From Sanguibacter gelidistatuariae (GTDB lineage Bacteria; Actinomycetota; Actinomycetes; Actinomycetales; Cellulomonadaceae), in the NCBI RefSeq assembly GCF_900096585.1, contig NZ_FMYH01000001.1:558001-622000 (forward strand): DNA of 64,000 nt, read 5' to 3'. Numbering within the stretch: the first letter of the stretch is position 1; each line of letters starts with the position of its first letter. Of this stretch, positions 50,367 through 58,363 are shown one piece after another. Both the position numbers and the translations under genes were made by a program. Below the pieces are notes generated by a model, which saw only the letters and a list, made by a program, of their open reading frames with translations, searched no databases and was not told the origin of the DNA.

Positions 50367-51436
50367 CCGCCGCACCCACCTCTCCAGCAGCCTCTCCAGC
50401 AGCCGGCCCGACGACGCTGCCCTTCGCCAAGGCGATCAACGCCGGGCTGCGCGCGGCCCTGGCGGCCGACCCGAAGGTCCTGCTCATGGGCGAGGACATC
50501 GGCCCGCTCGGCGGCGTCTTCCGCGTGACCGACGCGCTGCAGGCCGAGTTCGGCGAGGACCGCGTCGTGGACACCCCGCTCGCGGAGTCCGGGATCATCG
50601 GCACCGCGATCGGCCTCGCGCTGCGCGGCTACCGGCCGGTCTGCGAGATCCAGTTCGACGGCTTCATCTTCCCCGGCTTCGACCAGATCACGACCCAGCT
50701 CGCCAAGATGCACTACCGCTCCCGCGGGCGTCTCACGCTGCCGGTGGTCATCCGGGTGCCCTACGGCGGCGGGATCGGGGCGGTCGAGCACCACTCCGAG
50801 AGCCCCGAGGTGCTCTTCGCCCACACCCCCGGGCTGCGCGTCGTCTCGCCCGGGTCGCCCCAGGACGCGTTCACGATGATCCAGGAGGCCATCGCGAGCC
50901 CCGACCCGGTGCTCTTCTTTGAGCCCAAGGGCCGGTACTGGGAGAAGGGCGCGGTCGACCTGGCCGCCGGACCCTACGCCCAGGCGCAGATCACCGGCGC
51001 CGACCCGGCCGCAGACCCGAACGCCTTCGCGACCCTCAACCGGGCCGTCGTCGCGCGTCCCGGCACCGACCTCACCCTCGTGGCCTACGGGCCGACCGTG
51101 GCGACCGCGCTCAAGGTCGCCGAGGCCGCCGCCTCGGAGGGCACGAGCATCGAGGTCGTCGACCTGCGCTCGATCTCCCCGATCGACACCGACACGGTCA
51201 TCAACTCGGTCCGCAAGACCCACCGCTGCGTCGTGGTCCACGAGGCCCCGACCTTCCTCGGCTCGGGCGCGGAGATCGCCGCGGCGGTCACCGAGGCCTG
51301 CTTCTACGAGCTCGAGGCGCCCGTCCTGCGGGTGGGCGGCTTCCACACCCCGTACCCGGTCGCCAAGATCGAGCACGAGTACCTGCCCGGCCTGGACCGG
51401 GTGCTCGACGCCGTGGACCGTTCGCTGGCATTCTGA
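50363..51436 (+). CDS. 2-oxoacid dehydrogenase E1 component, beta subunit
   Basis: 357 residues. Conserved FAKAINAGLRAALAADPKVLLMGEDIGPLGGVFRVT near the N-terminus, DTPLAESGIIGTAIGLALRGYRPVCEIQF and PYGGGIGAVEHHSES mark the transketolase-like beta subunit; the C-terminal domain has VVHEAPTFLGSGAEIAAAV. A 20-residue Ala/Pro/Ser leader is extra to the family. Translationally coupled to E1 alpha. A GC-rich hairpin follows the stop at 51438-51467. Confidence 0.93.
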   Translation: MTAAPTSPAASPAAGPTTLPFAKAINAGLRAALAADPKVLLMGEDIGPLGGVFRVTDALQAEFGEDRVVDTPLAESGIIGTAIGLALRGYRPVCEIQFDGFIFPGFDQITTQLAKMHYRSRGRLTLPVVIRVPYGGGIGAVEHHSESPEVLFAHTPGLRVVSPGSPQDAFTMIQEAIASPDPVLFFEPKGRYWEKGAVDLAAGPYAQAQITGADPAADPNAFATLNRAVVARPGTDLTLVAYGPTVATALKVAEAAASEGTSIEVVDLRSISPIDTDTVINSVRKTHRCVVVHEAPTFLGSGAEIAAAVTEACFYELEAPVLRVGGFHTPYPVAKIEHEYLPGLDRVLDAVDRSLAF

Positions 51437-51437
51437 C

Positions 51438-51467
51438 CGGGCGGCGGTCCTGACCGGCCGCCGCCCG
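51438..51467 (+). terminator. Hairpin between E1 beta and E2 genes
   Basis: CGGGCGGCGG (51438-51447) pairs exactly with 51458-51467, loop of ten bases, directly after the E1 beta stop. It may attenuate or process the transcript so that E2 is made at a different level. A run of four CTGACC repeats (51555-51591, spaced 11, 9 and 11 bases) follows in the E2 leader. Confidence 0.55.
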
Positions 51468-51611
51468 ACCAGTTCGCCCGCGCCCGCGCCATACTGTCGT
51501 TTCCCCGTCGGGATCGACGACACTTGACCTATCTGCCGCGGCCCGCCGCGAGGCCTGACCCGCATCTGACCTGCCTGACCTGCACCTGACCTGCACTGCC
51601 GAAGGAGCCAC

Positions 51612-53201
51612 ATGCCCACCTTTGAGCGCTTCACCATGCCGGACGCCGGCGAAGGCCTCACCGAGGCGGACATCGTCACGTGGCACGTCGCCGTGGGCGA
51701 CCCGGTCACGGTGAACCAGACGATCGTCGAGATCGAGACCGCGAAGTCCCTCGTCGAGCTGCCTTCCCCGTTCACCGGGGTGGTTGCCGAGATCCTCGCC
51801 GTGGAGGGGACGACGGTCGAGGTCGGGCAGCCGATCATCGTCATCGACACCGACCCGACCGGCGCCGCAGGACCGGTCGATGCCGGCGCCGGTGCGCAGG
51901 ACCAGGACCAGGAGCCGGCCGCCGAGGCGTCGGACGTCCCGGAGGAGAGCGGGAGCGGAGCCGTGCTCGTCGGCTACGGCGTCGCCACGGCCGGGACCAC
52001 CCGTCGCGCCCGTCGCGCGACCGAGCCTTCCACGCCCTCCGTGCCCGACGCCGTCGGGCAGGCCGCGGCGCCCGCGCCGGCCCCCGCTCGGACGACCACC
52101 GCATCGCCCGCCCCCGCATCGCCCGCCAATGCGCGGTCGACCTCTGCGCCGTCCGCCACCGTGCCGTCCACGCCTGCCGGGCTGACCGCTCCGGCGTCTG
52201 CGGCGGTCGCGCCGTCGGCCCGCCCCGCCTCGGTGGTCCCCGCGCTCGTGCACCCGGTCCAGTCGGTCACCCAGGTGGCGCCGCGCCCAGGGACGCTCGC
52301 GGTCCGGGCCAAGCCCCCCGTGCGCAAGTTCGCCCGGGACATGGGAGTTGACCTCTCGAGCGTGCACGCGACCGGTCCGGGAGGGATCGTGACCAGGGAA
52401 GACGTCCTCGCCTACAGCGCACAGGCGCAGCCGCGGGCCCTCGCCACCTACGTCGACGACGACGCGCCGTGGCTGGCCACTGGCCAGGTGTCCTCCGACG
52501 GGCGCCAGACCCGGGTGCCGGTCAAGAGTGTGCGCAAGCGCACCGCCGAGGCCATGGTCGCGAGCGCCTTCACGGCCCCGCACGTCACGGTCTTCCACAC
52601 GGTCGACGTCACCAAGACCATGCGGCTCGTCGCGCGGCTGCGTGAGGACCGCGAGTTCACCGACGTGCGCGTCACGCCGCTGCTCATCACGGCCAAGGCG
52701 CTGCTGCTCGCGGTGAACCGGCACCCGGAGATCAACGCGAGCTGGGACGAGGTGACCCAGGAGATCGTCTACAAGCACTACATCAACCTCGGGATCGCGG
52801 CGTCGACCCCCCGCGGCCTCGTGGTGCCCAACATCAAGGACGCCCACCGCCTCGGCCTCAAGGGCCTGGCCCAGGGCCTGGCCGACCTCACCGCGACCGC
52901 GCGGGCGGGCCGGACGAGCCCGGCGGACATGTCCGACGGGACCATCACCATCACGAACGTCGGGGTGTTCGGGATCGACACCGGGACCCCGATCCTCAAC
53001 CCCGGCGAGGCCGCGATCCTCGCCTTCGGCGCGATCCGCGAGCAGCCGTGGGTGCACAAGGGCAAGATCAAGAAGCGCTTCGTCACCCAGCTCGCGCTGA
53101 GCGTCGACCACCGCCTGGTCGACGGCGCGCTCGGCTCCCGCCTGCTCTCCGACGTCGCCGCCGTCCTAGAAGAACCCTCCCAAGCCCTCGTCTGGGGCTA
53201 G
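51612..53201 (+). CDS. Dihydrolipoamide acyltransferase (E2) of the 2-oxoacid dehydrogenase complex
   Basis: 529 residues with the full E2 layout. Lipoyl domain 1-75 has the lipoylated Lys45 (EIETAKSLVELP). A long Ala/Pro/Thr linker spans about 80-230. The peripheral-subunit-binding domain is near 235-275 (VRKFARDMGVDLSSVHATGPGGIVTREDV). The catalytic domain from about 300 ends with the active-site SVDHRLVDG. Only one lipoyl domain is present. The linker is unusually long. E3 (lpd) is not in the window. ATG 51612 follows AAGGAG. Confidence 0.94.
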   Translation: MPTFERFTMPDAGEGLTEADIVTWHVAVGDPVTVNQTIVEIETAKSLVELPSPFTGVVAEILAVEGTTVEVGQPIIVIDTDPTGAAGPVDAGAGAQDQDQEPAAEASDVPEESGSGAVLVGYGVATAGTTRRARRATEPSTPSVPDAVGQAAAPAPAPARTTTASPAPASPANARSTSAPSATVPSTPAGLTAPASAAVAPSARPASVVPALVHPVQSVTQVAPRPGTLAVRAKPPVRKFARDMGVDLSSVHATGPGGIVTREDVLAYSAQAQPRALATYVDDDAPWLATGQVSSDGRQTRVPVKSVRKRTAEAMVASAFTAPHVTVFHTVDVTKTMRLVARLREDREFTDVRVTPLLITAKALLLAVNRHPEINASWDEVTQEIVYKHYINLGIAASTPRGLVVPNIKDAHRLGLKGLAQGLADLTATARAGRTSPADMSDGTITITNVGVFGIDTGTPILNPGEAAILAFGAIREQPWVHKGKIKKRFVTQLALSVDHRLVDGALGSRLLSDVAAVLEEPSQALVWG

Positions 53202-53234
53202 GGAGCCCTCCGCTCTGACCAGCCCTCGCCTCTT

Positions 53235-53297
53235 CGATAGGTGCGCGATTTCCGCCCCATTTTCTAGGAGAATGGGGCGGAAATCGCGCACCTACGG
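53235..53297. repeat. 24-bp perfect inverted repeat with 9-base loop (hairpin family, copy 2)
   Basis: Arms 53238-53261 and 53271-53294 are exact complements (left arm begins TAGGTGCGCGATTTCC). The loop is 53262-53270. It is homologous to the 4455 hairpin: same order CGATAGGTG..CGATT.CCGCCC..TT, same loop length, with every substitution compensated on the other arm. It lies between the convergent E2 and MBL-hydrolase genes. Confidence 0.85.
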
Positions 53298-53370
53298 TTG
53301 GCTGGGCGCGCGGTGGGGGCTACCGCTCCTGGGCTGCGGTCCAGGCCGGCTGAGGGAGCCGCGGACAGGG

Positions 53371-54012
53371 TCAGGGGAGCTGGATCTGCTCGTGGAGGGC
53401 GAGCTGGTGGTGGGTGGCGCCCGTCCCGGGTCCGGCCGGGCCGAGAAAACGGTTCATCATGGCGTGGCCGATGTCGTTGAGCGGGGCGTCGTGCACCGAG
53501 AAGGTCTGGCACGGGCCGACCTCGCGGACCCAGTCGACGAGGCCGGTGACACTCGACCACGGCGAGTAGAGAGGCGTGAGCAGCGTGTCGATCGCCTGGC
53601 CGGGCACCGTGTACGCGTCACCGGGGTGGAACACCACGTCGTCGACGAGGAACCCGACGTTGCGCACCCGGGGGAGGTCCGGGTGGACCACCTCGTGCCA
53701 CTCCCCGAACACCTTCACCTCAAATCCTCCGGCCTCGAAGGCATCGTCCTGCCCGACGGCGCGCACCCGCCCGCGGTGGGAACCGAGCGTCTCGGCGACG
53801 GCCGAGTTGGTCCAGACCTTCAGCGCGGGATCGGCCTCGAGGGCAGCCAGGAGGGTCTCGGCCTGGAAGTGGTCCAGGTGCTCGTGCGTGATGAGGATGG
53901 CCGTCGCGGCGTCCATCGCGTCGGGGGCGGTGAAGCTGCCGGGGTCGATGACCAGGCGTGATCCGTCCTTGGTCAGGACGACGCAGGCGTGCCCGTGCTT
54001 GGTCAGCTCCAT
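53371..54012 (-). CDS. MBL-fold metallo-hydrolase (UlaG-like)
   Basis: 213 residues of the metallo-beta-lactamase fold. N-terminal MELTKHGHACVVL, then the zinc motif ITHEHLDHFQ and later GFLVDDVVFHPGDA and SVHDAPLNDIGH, resembling the UlaG/'L-ascorbate-6-phosphate lactonase' group that lacks typical lactamase loops. Activity cannot be assigned; lactonase or phosphodiesterase are common in the group. Both ends are flanked by long hairpins (53235 and 54129), so it is probably a single-gene unit. Confidence 0.88.
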   Translation of the reverse strand: MELTKHGHACVVLTKDGSRLVIDPGSFTAPDAMDAATAILITHEHLDHFQAETLLAALEADPALKVWTNSAVAETLGSHRGRVRAVGQDDAFEAGGFEVKVFGEWHEVVHPDLPRVRNVGFLVDDVVFHPGDAYTVPGQAIDTLLTPLYSPWSSVTGLVDWVREVGPCQTFSVHDAPLNDIGHAMMNRFLGPAGPGTGATHHQLALHEQIQLP

Positions 54013-54128
54013 GATCGTGCTCCTCTGCTCCCAACGGCGGATCGCTCTTCACCGTACGCCCGCCCCCGCCCGGGCACCCACGACGGCCGACAGACGATGG
54101 ACGCAGAAGGTGAAGCCGACCGCAGATG

Positions 54129-54202
54129 CGTACGGTGCGTGCATTCGTCGACGGTGCGCGTATTCAAACACGCGCACCGTCGACGAATGCACGCACCGTA
54201 CG
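54129..54202. repeat. 33-bp perfect inverted repeat with 8-base loop
   Basis: Arms 54129-54161 and 54170-54202 are exact reverse complements (the left arm begins CGTACGGTGCGTGCATTCG). Loop ATTCAAAC. Each arm contains the word ACGGTGCG twice. It lies between two same-strand genes (DUF5692 upstream, MBL hydrolase downstream), about 80 bases after the DUF5692 stop, so a terminator role for that gene fits. Confidence 0.85.
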
Positions 54203-54282
54203 GAGGGGCCGGTGATGCCGGGCCGCCGGGTGATGCCGGACCGGTCGGCGGGGGAGCGGTGGGCAGGCCCGGACCGTCGGGA

Positions 54283-55239
54283 CTAGGCGGAGGCCACCCC
54301 AACCATCTCGGCGGCCCTCTCGACCGGACGCTCGGCGTCGAGCTTCTTGTAGGCGGCCAGGTCGGTGTAGAGCTCGTCGGTGAGCGGGTTCTTCTTGAGC
54401 TTGACGATGCGGTACACCTGGTAGACCGCCACGGCGACGTTGGCTGCGAGGGCGATCGCGCTCACCACGAACAACGCCGTGGTGTTGTGCGATGACTCCA
54501 CCGAGAACTTCGAGCTGGTGACGAAGGCCGGGAAGGCCATGGTGAACATCATCCAGAAGGCGAGGGTCTGGGCGCGGTGCTGGAGCCAGGCGCCCTTGCG
54601 GAGGAAGAACGCGGGGATGGTGCACGAGACGAGCAGCGCGGCCCCGGCGTAGAAGGAGTGGTCACCGACGCAGTTGTAGACGTAGGCGAAGTTCCACAGG
54701 TCGTAGGCGATGATCCAGAACCAGAGCATGTCCGGCCAGATCATGTCCCGCTTCTTGTCCCGGGTGATGTAGATGCCCGCCCACCCGCAGATGGTCACCA
54801 GGTTGAGGATGCCGGCCACCCCGTTCATGATGTTCCACGACCCGCCGACCATCATGACGCCGTCGACCATGCCGTGCATGCTCGAGACCTGGAAGTCGCG
54901 GATGACGGCCTCGAGGATGTTGAGGGCGAGGATCGCGGCCGGGAACATCAGCGCGAACTTGTTCTTGGCCAGGCGCGGGATGTAGCGCAGGGCCATGAAG
55001 CCGAGGCAGCCCGCGAGGGCCGAGTAGACCTTGACCCAGTGGAACCAGGTCCCGGTGCTCGACCCGGCACCGGCAGTGTTTGGCCACACGAAGACCGTGA
55101 GCATGAGGGGGAGGGCGATGAACAGGCACAGGCCCGCCCACTTGCTGGCCCGGGCGATCTCGTTGGCGAGCATGAGCGCGGCGACGACGGCGACCCACAT
55201 GAGCGCCGAGTACCACGGGATGGATTCGAACAGGAACAT
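54283..55239 (-). CDS. DUF5692 family membrane protein
   Basis: 318 residues with eight or so helices, Trp-rich (SSTGTWFHWVKVYSALAGCLGFMALRYIP, MIWPDMLWFWIIAYDLWNFAYVYN). The pattern matches the uncharacterised DUF5692 family. No signal peptide; a hydrophilic C-terminal 40 residues faces the cytoplasm. It lies 56 bases downstream of the TetR gene on the same strand, suggesting it is the regulator's target and that expression is induced by an unknown ligand. Possibly a transporter or a channel. Confidence 0.8.
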   Translation of the reverse strand: MFLFESIPWYSALMWVAVVAALMLANEIARASKWAGLCLFIALPLMLTVFVWPNTAGAGSSTGTWFHWVKVYSALAGCLGFMALRYIPRLAKNKFALMFPAAILALNILEAVIRDFQVSSMHGMVDGVMMVGGSWNIMNGVAGILNLVTICGWAGIYITRDKKRDMIWPDMLWFWIIAYDLWNFAYVYNCVGDHSFYAGAALLVSCTIPAFFLRKGAWLQHRAQTLAFWMMFTMAFPAFVTSSKFSVESSHNTTALFVVSAIALAANVAVAVYQVYRIVKLKKNPLTDELYTDLAAYKKLDAERPVERAAEMVGVASA

Positions 55240-55295
55240 CTTTGTCTCCTAGGACAGGTCGTGCTGTGTGGTGAGCGGGTGGTGCGGTCGGTGGG

Positions 55296-55961
55296 CTATC
55301 GCGGATCCGATCCGGCGCCCTGGCCCAGGCGTAGGGTCTGGCGCACGATCGAGACGAGGCGGTCGTCGTCGATGGTCGGGACGGCGCGGATGAGGCCGAC
55401 GAGCCCGTAGACGAGCACCGAGAAGGTCTCGTAGACGTTGTCGATCTCGATCCGGTGGCGGCGGGCGTAGGCCTCGACCGTGGTCGAGCGGAAGCAGTCC
55501 ACGACAGCCTCCACGGCACGGTCGAGGAAGCGGTGGTAGAGCCGGGTGTCGTCGATCCGTGGCACTCCGCCACCGGGGCCGGCGAGGCTGCGGAAGAGCG
55601 CGATGCAGTCGGTCAGCGCCTGCTCGATGTTGCCCGTCTCCCGGGCGGCGTCCCACACCCGGATCCCGTCCACGAGCTCGGCGATGTACTCGGCGAGCAC
55701 GGCGTCCACGAGGGAGTCCTTGTCGGCGACGTAGTGGTAGACGAGACCGCGGGTGACACCCACCCGCGCGGCGACGTCGGAGATGGACGTCTTGTTGATG
55801 CCCTGCTCGGCGAAGAGCTCGCGCGCGGCCGCGACGATCTCTCCGCGTCGCTCGTCGGGCGCCTTGACCGTCCGGCCAGCAGTGCCAGCCGCCGCAGTGC
55901 CAGCCGCCGCCGTGCCCGACGACGCAGCGTCCGGCGTCGAGGCGTCGCGCGGTGTCGCCAT
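55296..55961 (-). CDS. TetR family transcriptional regulator
   Basis: 221 residues. A low-complexity leader (AAAGTAAAGTA-type repeats, residues 10-28) precedes the TetR DNA-binding domain at about 33-85, with EIVAAARELFAEQGINKTSISDVAARVGVTRGLVYHYVADKDSLVDAVL. A ligand-binding helical domain follows. ATG 55961 is preceded by AGAAGGAG. The promoter carries a perfect CATTGAC-N5-GTCAATG palindrome over the -35, so it is probably autoregulated together with the DUF5692 gene. Confidence 0.92.
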   Translation of the reverse strand: MATPRDASTPDAASSGTAAAGTAAAGTAGRTVKAPDERRGEIVAAARELFAEQGINKTSISDVAARVGVTRGLVYHYVADKDSLVDAVLAEYIAELVDGIRVWDAARETGNIEQALTDCIALFRSLAGPGGGVPRIDDTRLYHRFLDRAVEAVVDCFRSTTVEAYARRHRIEIDNVYETFSVLVYGLVGLIRAVPTIDDDRLVSIVRQTLRLGQGAGSDPR

Positions 55962-55970
55962 GGTGGGCTC

Positions 55971-56010
55971 CTTCTAGGGTGGGTGCTGCTCGTGATACCC
56001 ACCCTAGAAG
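55971..56010. promoter_or_regulatory. 14-bp inverted repeat over the tetR ribosome site
   Basis: CTTCTAGGGTGGGT (55971-55984) and its exact complement (55997-56010) with a 12-base loop. One arm contains the AGAAGG ribosome site of tetR and the other the -10 element; it could be a repressor operator or a leader hairpin hiding the ribosome site. Confidence 0.6.
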
Positions 56011-56011
56011 T

Positions 56012-56030
56012 CATTGACACACCGTCAATG
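56012..56030 (-). promoter_or_regulatory. tetR promoter with palindromic operator at the -35
   Basis: On the minus strand TTGACG (-35, 56028-56023) is followed after 16 bases by TAGGGT (-10, 56006-56001). CATTGAC-ACACC-GTCAATG (56012-56030) is a perfect palindrome over the -35, suitable for a TetR dimer. Confidence 0.65.
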
Positions 56031-56051
56031 GGACCTAGGTCTTGGCTTTGC

Positions 56052-56681
56052 TCAGGTGAGGTCGAGGCCGACGACCTCCCCTGAGCCGGTGAACCCGAGC
56101 CGCGCGTAGTACGCCGCCACCGTGGGGACCGCGGTCGCCCCAGGCATGGTCTCGACCCGCAGGAATCCCCGGTCCGCGAGGGCATCGCTGCGCAGGAAGA
56201 CAAACTCCCCGGGCGTGAAGTCGCGGAACCGAGGGGTCACGTAGTCGAGCGCGATCTGCGCGAGCCCGTCTTCGGCGTCGTGCAGGAGGACGAGGCCGAC
56301 CGTCTCGTCCTCGTGGAGGATGAGATAGCCCTGTTCGAAGGGCGTGCGATCGGCGTCGAAGTGCGGGTTGAAGGCCGCGATGTCGGCGGCGTGCACGCGC
56401 AGCAGGTAGCGCAGGTACTCCTCGCCGGGATCGGCCGCGAGCACCGTGTACTGCGCCGGCGAGTGCCGCGCGAGCAGCAGCTTGCGCAGGTGGTAGACGT
56501 TGATGACGGCGAGGCCGACGTTGAGGCCCATCATCGGCCACACCCCGGCGAGGGTGTTGAAGACGATGAGGATGATGCAGCCGACGAGGTTGATGACCCG
56601 CAGCCGCACGATGCGGGTCTGCAGCAGGGACCAGACCAGGATCGCGGAACCGACCCATCCGACGAGGTCGAGGAGGCTCAT
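56052..56681 (-). CDS. YgjV-like membrane domain fused to GNAT-like domain
   Basis: 209 residues. Residues 1-75 are two or three helices (LLDLVGWVGSAILVWSLLQTRI and INLVGCIILIVFNTLAGVWPMMGLNVGLAVINVYHL) resembling YgjV/nicotinamide transporter-like small proteins. Residues 80-209 look like an acetyltransferase-type alpha/beta domain (TPFEQGYLILHEDETVGLVLLHDAEDGLAQIALDYVTPRFRDF and PTVAAYYARLGFTGSG at the C-terminus, the usual GNAT end). Function not recognised. The ATG start at 56681 is preceded by AAGGACTCC. Confidence 0.65.
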   Translation of the reverse strand: MSLLDLVGWVGSAILVWSLLQTRIVRLRVINLVGCIILIVFNTLAGVWPMMGLNVGLAVINVYHLRKLLLARHSPAQYTVLAADPGEEYLRYLLRVHAADIAAFNPHFDADRTPFEQGYLILHEDETVGLVLLHDAEDGLAQIALDYVTPRFRDFTPGEFVFLRSDALADRGFLRVETMPGATAVPTVAAYYARLGFTGSGEVVGLDLT

Positions 56682-56845
56682 GAAGGAGTCCTTCGGATCA
56701 CGGCGCCGCGCGCCGGGCTCGGCTCCGATGCCGAGAGCTCGACCTTACCGGGTGCAGGCCGATGCATTGCCGTGGTTGGCCGTCCCGGCCCCTCGGTGCG
56801 GCGGACGAACTCCTCACACCCGTCGACGGCCAGTGTGCGCAGAAG

Positions 56846-56861
56846 GTTACGGTCGATTAAC
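56846..56861 (+). promoter_or_regulatory. GlnR-like box upstream of narK
   Basis: GTTAC-N6-TTAAC (complement GTTAA-N6-GTAAC), near the GlnR consensus gTnAC-N6-GnAAC, 83 bases before the narK ATG. Weaker match than the box before nirB. Confidence 0.45.
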
Positions 56862-56944
56862 GCGCTGACGCAGCCCCGCGAAACACGGCATCCCTAGCCT
56901 CCTGGTAGAGCCCGATCCGCGGGCCGTGATCGAAGGAGGCCGCA

Positions 56945-58360
56945 ATGACTGTTCCGACATCGACATCGCACGACCTCGAGGCATCCGGTGCGCCCGCACA
57001 GACCGCCATACAGACCCTCGCGCCCGCCCGCACCCCCGCCGCCCCACCCACCCGCGGCGGCCGGTGGATCGACCACTGGGACCCCGAGGACCCGACGTTC
57101 TGGCGCGACGGCGGCCGCAAGGTCGCGGGCCGCAACCTGTGGATCTCGGTCCTGGCGGAGTTCCTCGGCTTCGCCGTCTGGGCGACCTGGAGCATCGTCG
57201 TCCCCCAGCTCGGCAACGCCGGCTTCGTGCTGACCGTCGACCAGCAGTTCTGGCTCATCGCCGTGCCGAGCCTGGTCGGGGCGACCCTGCGGATCCCGTA
57301 CACCTTCGCCGTCCCGCTGTTCGGCGGGCGCAACTGGACGATCATCTCCGCGCTGCTCCTGCTGCTGCCCACCAGCGCGCTCGCCTGGGCCGTGCAGCGC
57401 CCGGACACCCCCTTCTCCGTCCTGCTCGTCATCGCGATGCTCGCGGGTGTCGGTGGCGGCAACTTCGCCTCCTCGATGGCCAACATCTCCTTCTTCTTCC
57501 CCGAGAAGGAGAAGGGCCGCGCGCTCGGTCTCAACGCCGCCGGCGGCAACCTCGGCACCGCTGCGGTCCAGCTCGCCGTCCCACTCGTCATCGTCTCGGG
57601 AGCAGGCATCGCCCTCGAGCGCGCCGGCCTCATGATGATCCCGTTCATCCTGCTCGCGGCGTTCCTCGCGTGGCGGTACATGGACAACCTCACGAGCGCC
57701 CGCGCCGACTACCGCTCCTTCGCGGCGGCCACCGGCAACCGGCACACGTGGATCATCTCCTTCCTCTACATCGGCACCTTCGGCTCCTTCATCGGCTACG
57801 CGGGCGTCTTCCCGACCCTGCTCAAGAACCAGTTCCCCGAGGTCACGCTGTCGATCGCGTTCCTCGGTGCGCTCGTGGGGTCCCTCGCCCGCCCGCTCGG
57901 CGGCATCCTCGCCGACAGGATCGGCGGCGCGCGCGTGACCATCACCGCGTTCCTGGTCATGTCCCTGGGGGCGTTCGGCGCGATCCAGGCCCTCGGCTCG
58001 CACAGCTTCCCCCTGTTCCTCTCCTCCTTCCTGCTGCTCTTCGTGGCGACCGGGATCGGCAACGGCGCGACGTACCGGATGATCCCGGCCGTCTTCCAGG
58101 CCGGCGTCACCCGCAGCATCACCCGCGACGAAGACCGCGCCCGGGCCCGCAAGTCCGCGGCCGGCTGCATCGGCATCGCCGGCGCGATCGGCGCCTTCGG
58201 CGGCTTCCTCATCCCGCGCGGCTTCGCCCTCTCCACCTCCCACGCGGGCAGCCTCGTCCCGGCGTTGTGGGTGTTCATCGGCGTCTACCTCGTCATGGCG
58301 CTCACCACCTGGGCCGTCTACCAGCGCCGCGGCGCGGCCATGGCCGCGTCCTCGATCTGA
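56945..58360 (+). CDS. narK: Nitrate/nitrite transporter, MFS family
   Basis: 471 residues with 12 predicted helices and a 45-residue cytoplasmic N-terminus containing DHWDPEDPTFWRDGGRKVAGRNLWISVLAEFLGFAVWATWS, typical of actinobacterial NarK. The two nitrate-signature regions are recognisable (GGNFASSMANISFFFPEKEKGRALGLNAAGGNLG and GATYRMIPAVFQ). It would bring nitrate in and possibly exchange nitrite. The stop is three bases from the start of the nitrate reductase gene. Confidence 0.94.
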   Translation: MTVPTSTSHDLEASGAPAQTAIQTLAPARTPAAPPTRGGRWIDHWDPEDPTFWRDGGRKVAGRNLWISVLAEFLGFAVWATWSIVVPQLGNAGFVLTVDQQFWLIAVPSLVGATLRIPYTFAVPLFGGRNWTIISALLLLLPTSALAWAVQRPDTPFSVLLVIAMLAGVGGGNFASSMANISFFFPEKEKGRALGLNAAGGNLGTAAVQLAVPLVIVSGAGIALERAGLMMIPFILLAAFLAWRYMDNLTSARADYRSFAAATGNRHTWIISFLYIGTFGSFIGYAGVFPTLLKNQFPEVTLSIAFLGALVGSLARPLGGILADRIGGARVTITAFLVMSLGAFGAIQALGSHSFPLFLSSFLLLFVATGIGNGATYRMIPAVFQAGVTRSITRDEDRARARKSAAGCIGIAGAIGAFGGFLIPRGFALSTSHAGSLVPALWVFIGVYLVMALTTWAVYQRRGAAMAASSI

Positions 58361-58363
58361 TCC

